In this document: piece after piece, positions 4,633 to 6,586 of the stretch
How positions within the stretch are numbered: position 1 is the first letter of the stretch
Layout of the letters: the number at the start of each line of letters is the position of its first letter
Assembly (NCBI GenBank): GCA_014804185.1
Contig: JAAVAG010000223.1
Location: forward strand, 1 to 6,586
Direction: 5' to 3'
Length of the DNA: 6,586 nucleotides
DNA from: Lachnospiraceae bacterium
Lineage (GTDB): Bacteria; Bacillota; Clostridia; Lachnospirales; Lachnospiraceae
Notes under the pieces: model-generated
Database searches by the model: none
What the model saw: the letters and a program-made list of their open reading frames with translations, nothing else
Told to the model about the DNA's origin: nothing
Program-made: the position numbers and the translations under genes

Positions 4633-5628
4633 ATGTTAAATAATAAAGCAATCTTGGTCACCGGGGGAACAGGTTCTTTCGGCAAAGCGTTCACGAAATA
4701 TGTGTTTGAACATTATGATCCGAAAAAGATCATTATTTATTCCAGAGATGAATACAAGCAGTTTATCATGCGGAATGAATTTAAGAAATATGAGGACAGG
4801 CTGCGTTTCTTTATCGGGGATGTGCGGGATAAGGAGCGGCTGAAGAGAGCGTTTGAGGGCGTGGACTATGTGGTGCATGCGGCTGCATTGAAACAAGTTC
4901 CCGCCTGTGAGTACAATCCGGCGGAGGCCATCAAGACAAACATAGGAGGCGCTCAGAATGTGATCGATGCGGCGCTGGACTGCGGGATAAAGAAAGTCGT
5001 GGCGCTGTCCACGGACAAGGCGGTGAATCCGGTGAATCTGTACGGGGGCACCAAGCTGGTGTCCGATAAGCTGTTTATTGCCGCCAATGCCTACGCGGGC
5101 AGCAAGGAGATCTGCTTTTCCATTGTCCGCTACGGGAATGTGGCGGGCAGCAGGGGGTCCGTCATTCCCCTTTTCCAGAATCTTCTGAAGCAGGGGAAAA
5201 AGGAACTGCCTGTTACGGACTACAGGATGACTAGGTTCTGGATCAGCCTGCAGCAGGGTGTGGAACTGGTGATCAAGGCGCTGGAGGAGGCAAAGGGCGG
5301 CGAGACCTTTATCTCCAAGATTCCGTCCTTTAAGATCACGGATCTGGCACAGGCCATGTGCCCGGGCTGCGAGATGCCGGAGGTGGGAATCCGCGAGGGA
5401 GAAAAACTCCATGAAATCATGGTGACAGTGGAGGACTCTCTGACTACCTATGAGTATGAGAAGCATTTCATTGTATACCCGCAGATGGTGTGGAGCGAGC
5501 ATAAAAAAGCGGCCCCTACGGGAAAGAAAGTGCCGGAGGGATTTTCCTACAGTTCCGGAAACAATACGGAGTGGCTGAACGTGGAACAGATACAGGAACT
5601 GCTGAAAACAGTAGATCTGGAGAAATAG
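4633..5628 (+). CDS. pseB: UDP-N-acetylglucosamine 4,6-dehydratase (inverting), PseB/FlaA1 type
   Basis: A 331-residue NADP-dependent short-chain dehydrogenase/reductase of the extended family, full length for PseB. It converts UDP-GlcNAc to the 4-keto-6-deoxy-L-arabino sugar, the first step towards pseudaminic acid and related 6-deoxy amino sugars; cytoplasmic. Visible: the Rossmann nucleotide motif TGGTGSFG (10-17), GDVRD (62-66), HAAALKQVP (82-90), STDKA (126-130) with the Asp-Lys pair typical of inverting dehydratases, YGGTK (137-141, the YxxxK pair) and VRYGNVAGSRGSVIP around 163-177. GEKLHE and the FSYSSGNNTEWL tail are also typical of PseB. ATG at 4633 has AGGAGG (4622-4627) 5 bases upstream; a GTG at 4612 lacks such a site. 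It has its own strong promoter and the next gene begins 6 bases after its stop. No PseC-type aminotransferase is visible, so whether the product goes to pseudaminic acid is open. Confidence 0.96.
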   Translation: MLNNKAILVTGGTGSFGKAFTKYVFEHYDPKKIIIYSRDEYKQFIMRNEFKKYEDRLRFFIGDVRDKERLKRAFEGVDYVVHAAALKQVPACEYNPAEAIKTNIGGAQNVIDAALDCGIKKVVALSTDKAVNPVNLYGGTKLVSDKLFIAANAYAGSKEICFSIVRYGNVAGSRGSVIPLFQNLLKQGKKELPVTDYRMTRFWISLQQGVELVIKALEEAKGGETFISKIPSFKITDLAQAMCPGCEMPEVGIREGEKLHEIMVTVEDSLTTYEYEKHFIVYPQMVWSEHKKAAPTGKKVPEGFSYSSGNNTEWLNVEQIQELLKTVDLEK

Positions 5629-5634
5629 CGGAAG

Positions 5635-6586
5635 ATGAAAGCGAAGATGTCTTTTGCGGGAGGGGATATACTGCCTTTGCTCAAAAGAGCGGGAAACTGG
5701 GCATTCAGACGGAAATACAGAATGCTTGCTGCACTGGTTGTCTTTATTTTAATGTGCATTGGATCTCTCAGATCGGGAGGGCCAATGAGAGAAAAAGAGA
5801 CTCATTATCTGACCGGGGAGGGAAGTTTCTTTCTGGCGGCGGAAAATGAGAGAGAATTTTGCCAGGAATTTATCCCCGGGCATGATGCCGTGTTGGATTT
5901 GGTAGGGATATCCTTTCACAAAGCTGAATCGGAGAGTGCCGATTGCGAAATATATGTGTCTGTCAAGGACGGGGAAGATAATCTGCTCTTTGAGAAAAGT
6001 TTGGATTTTGCGGAGTTAAATAACAACGCTTATACTTACATAGATACGAAAATCCGCTTGAAAAAGGGGGCTTTGTATTATCTGCGCATCAATTTTGACA
6101 TAGGGAATGACGTGACCCTGGGAGTCAATGCCTGCAGCAGAGAATATGAATTGGAAGAAAATCGGGACTTTTATCAGGGAGGAGAGCGATTAGAGTCACA
6201 GCTTGTGACAATGTACTCCTACTCGGATGTTTTGCCTGGGGAAAATGCCGGAATCGTATATCTGCTTGGATTTCTGGCGGCACTGGGCATTGCGGTGGGG
6301 CCGCCCAGGCATAAAAAGTGGAATTTTGCTTTTGGAGCGGGTATATTTCTGCTGACGCCGCCTGTTTTAGGGTATTATCTGGAAATGCTGGCCACGGATA
6401 TGACACAATTATTGCAGGAGAATTTATGGATCAATATCGGGCTGATCTATGGGATATGGCTGATATTGCTGCTTTTAACGTTGTCTTGGAGGATCACTGT
6501 TACAGCGGGCACCTTTTTTGTGTCGATTTTGTATATTGTCAATTATTATTTTATGAGATTCAGAGGGACGCCTTTCAAATTGGGAG
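5635..6586 (+). CDS. Membrane protein, probably LTA-synthase/sulfatase-like N-terminal part, cut by window
   Basis: The frame is open from ATG 5635 to the window edge (317 residues). An N-terminal membrane segment (about 30-44) follows a basic stretch. Next comes a soluble, beta-rich extracytoplasmic region (about 50-200), then closely packed membrane helices near 205-222, 230-248, 265-283 and 287-305. The last visible segment, VNYYFMRFRGTPFKLG (302-317), resembles the junction in lipoteichoic-acid-synthase-like phosphoglycerol transferases and sulfatases, where FRGTP or similar follows the final helix and precedes the alkaline-phosphatase-fold domain. That catalytic part is outside the window, so the assignment is tentative; a glycan-associated membrane protein without enzyme domain is the alternative. 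It begins 6 bases after pseB, with only GGAG about 12 bases upstream, so translation is probably coupled to pseB. A second ATG at 5647 is possible. The ectodomain inserted after the first helix is unusual for the family. Confidence 0.85.
   Translation, partial: MKAKMSFAGGDILPLLKRAGNWAFRRKYRMLAALVVFILMCIGSLRSGGPMREKETHYLTGEGSFFLAAENEREFCQEFIPGHDAVLDLVGISFHKAESESADCEIYVSVKDGEDNLLFEKSLDFAELNNNAYTYIDTKIRLKKGALYYLRINFDIGNDVTLGVNACSREYELEENRDFYQGGERLESQLVTMYSYSDVLPGENAGIVYLLGFLAALGIAVGPPRHKKWNFAFGAGIFLLTPPVLGYYLEMLATDMTQLLQENLWINIGLIYGIWLILLLLTLSWRITVTAGTFFVSILYIVNYYFMRFRGTPFKLG

Noticed and set aside
4605..4643. 12-codon leader frame overlapping the pseB start
   Set aside because: It has no ribosome site of its own, and its codons merely run through the pseB ribosome site; there is no attenuation-like hairpin.
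4636..5502. Long open frame on the minus strand opposite pseB
   Set aside because: It is antisense to a full-length PseB; the translation is rich in H, L and R as expected of a shadow and shows no motif.

Overview
The window looks like chromosomal DNA from a Gram-positive anaerobe of the Clostridia, most likely a Lachnospiraceae-type gut bacterium. This is inferred from strong AGGAGG-type ribosome sites, sigma-A promoters, moderate-GC purine-rich coding strands and the gene mix. The species cannot be told from this stretch.

Layout. (1) Bases 1-1123, minus strand: a very AT-rich, window-truncated carbamoyltransferase gene of the NodU/CmcH/TobZ family, with an odd start region. (2) Bases 1124-1443: an AT-rich spacer with no gene. 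Its integrase-proximal third is crowded with TTATCC/GGATAA motifs and holds two tandem palindromes. (3) Bases 1444-2370, minus strand: a complete XerC/D-sized tyrosine recombinase with all catalytic residues and its own promoter. It sits where base composition changes from AT-rich to about balanced. (4) Bases 2625-4164, plus strand: a calcineurin-type metallophosphoesterase broken by one missing base inside a metal-binding motif, then a small unrecognised protein, then a strong intrinsic terminator. (5) Bases 4250-4528: a small XRE-family repressor. (6) Bases 4539-6586: a near-consensus extended -10 promoter overlapped by a palindrome, driving pseB (UDP-GlcNAc 4,6-dehydratase, inverting). The next gene, 6 bases on, is a membrane protein cut by the window edge whose last visible segment resembles LTA-synthase/sulfatase-type membrane enzymes.

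How it may fit together. The right end looks like the start of a cell-surface glycan operon (nucleotide-sugar dehydratase plus membrane enzyme). The XRE protein and the palindrome on the pseB -35 box make a plausible regulator-operator pair. The left end carries a glycan- or metabolite-decorating carbamoyltransferase on DNA of foreign composition, with a recombinase at the boundary. An accessory surface-polysaccharide region assembled or switched by site-specific recombination is a reasonable reading, but it is inference. No CRISPR array, tRNA, rRNA or IS element was seen. The most unusual items are the ATT-like start with an almost perfect ribosome site, the recombinase-adjacent repeat cluster, the frameshifted phosphoesterase beside an unrecognised small protein, and the palindromic pseB promoter.
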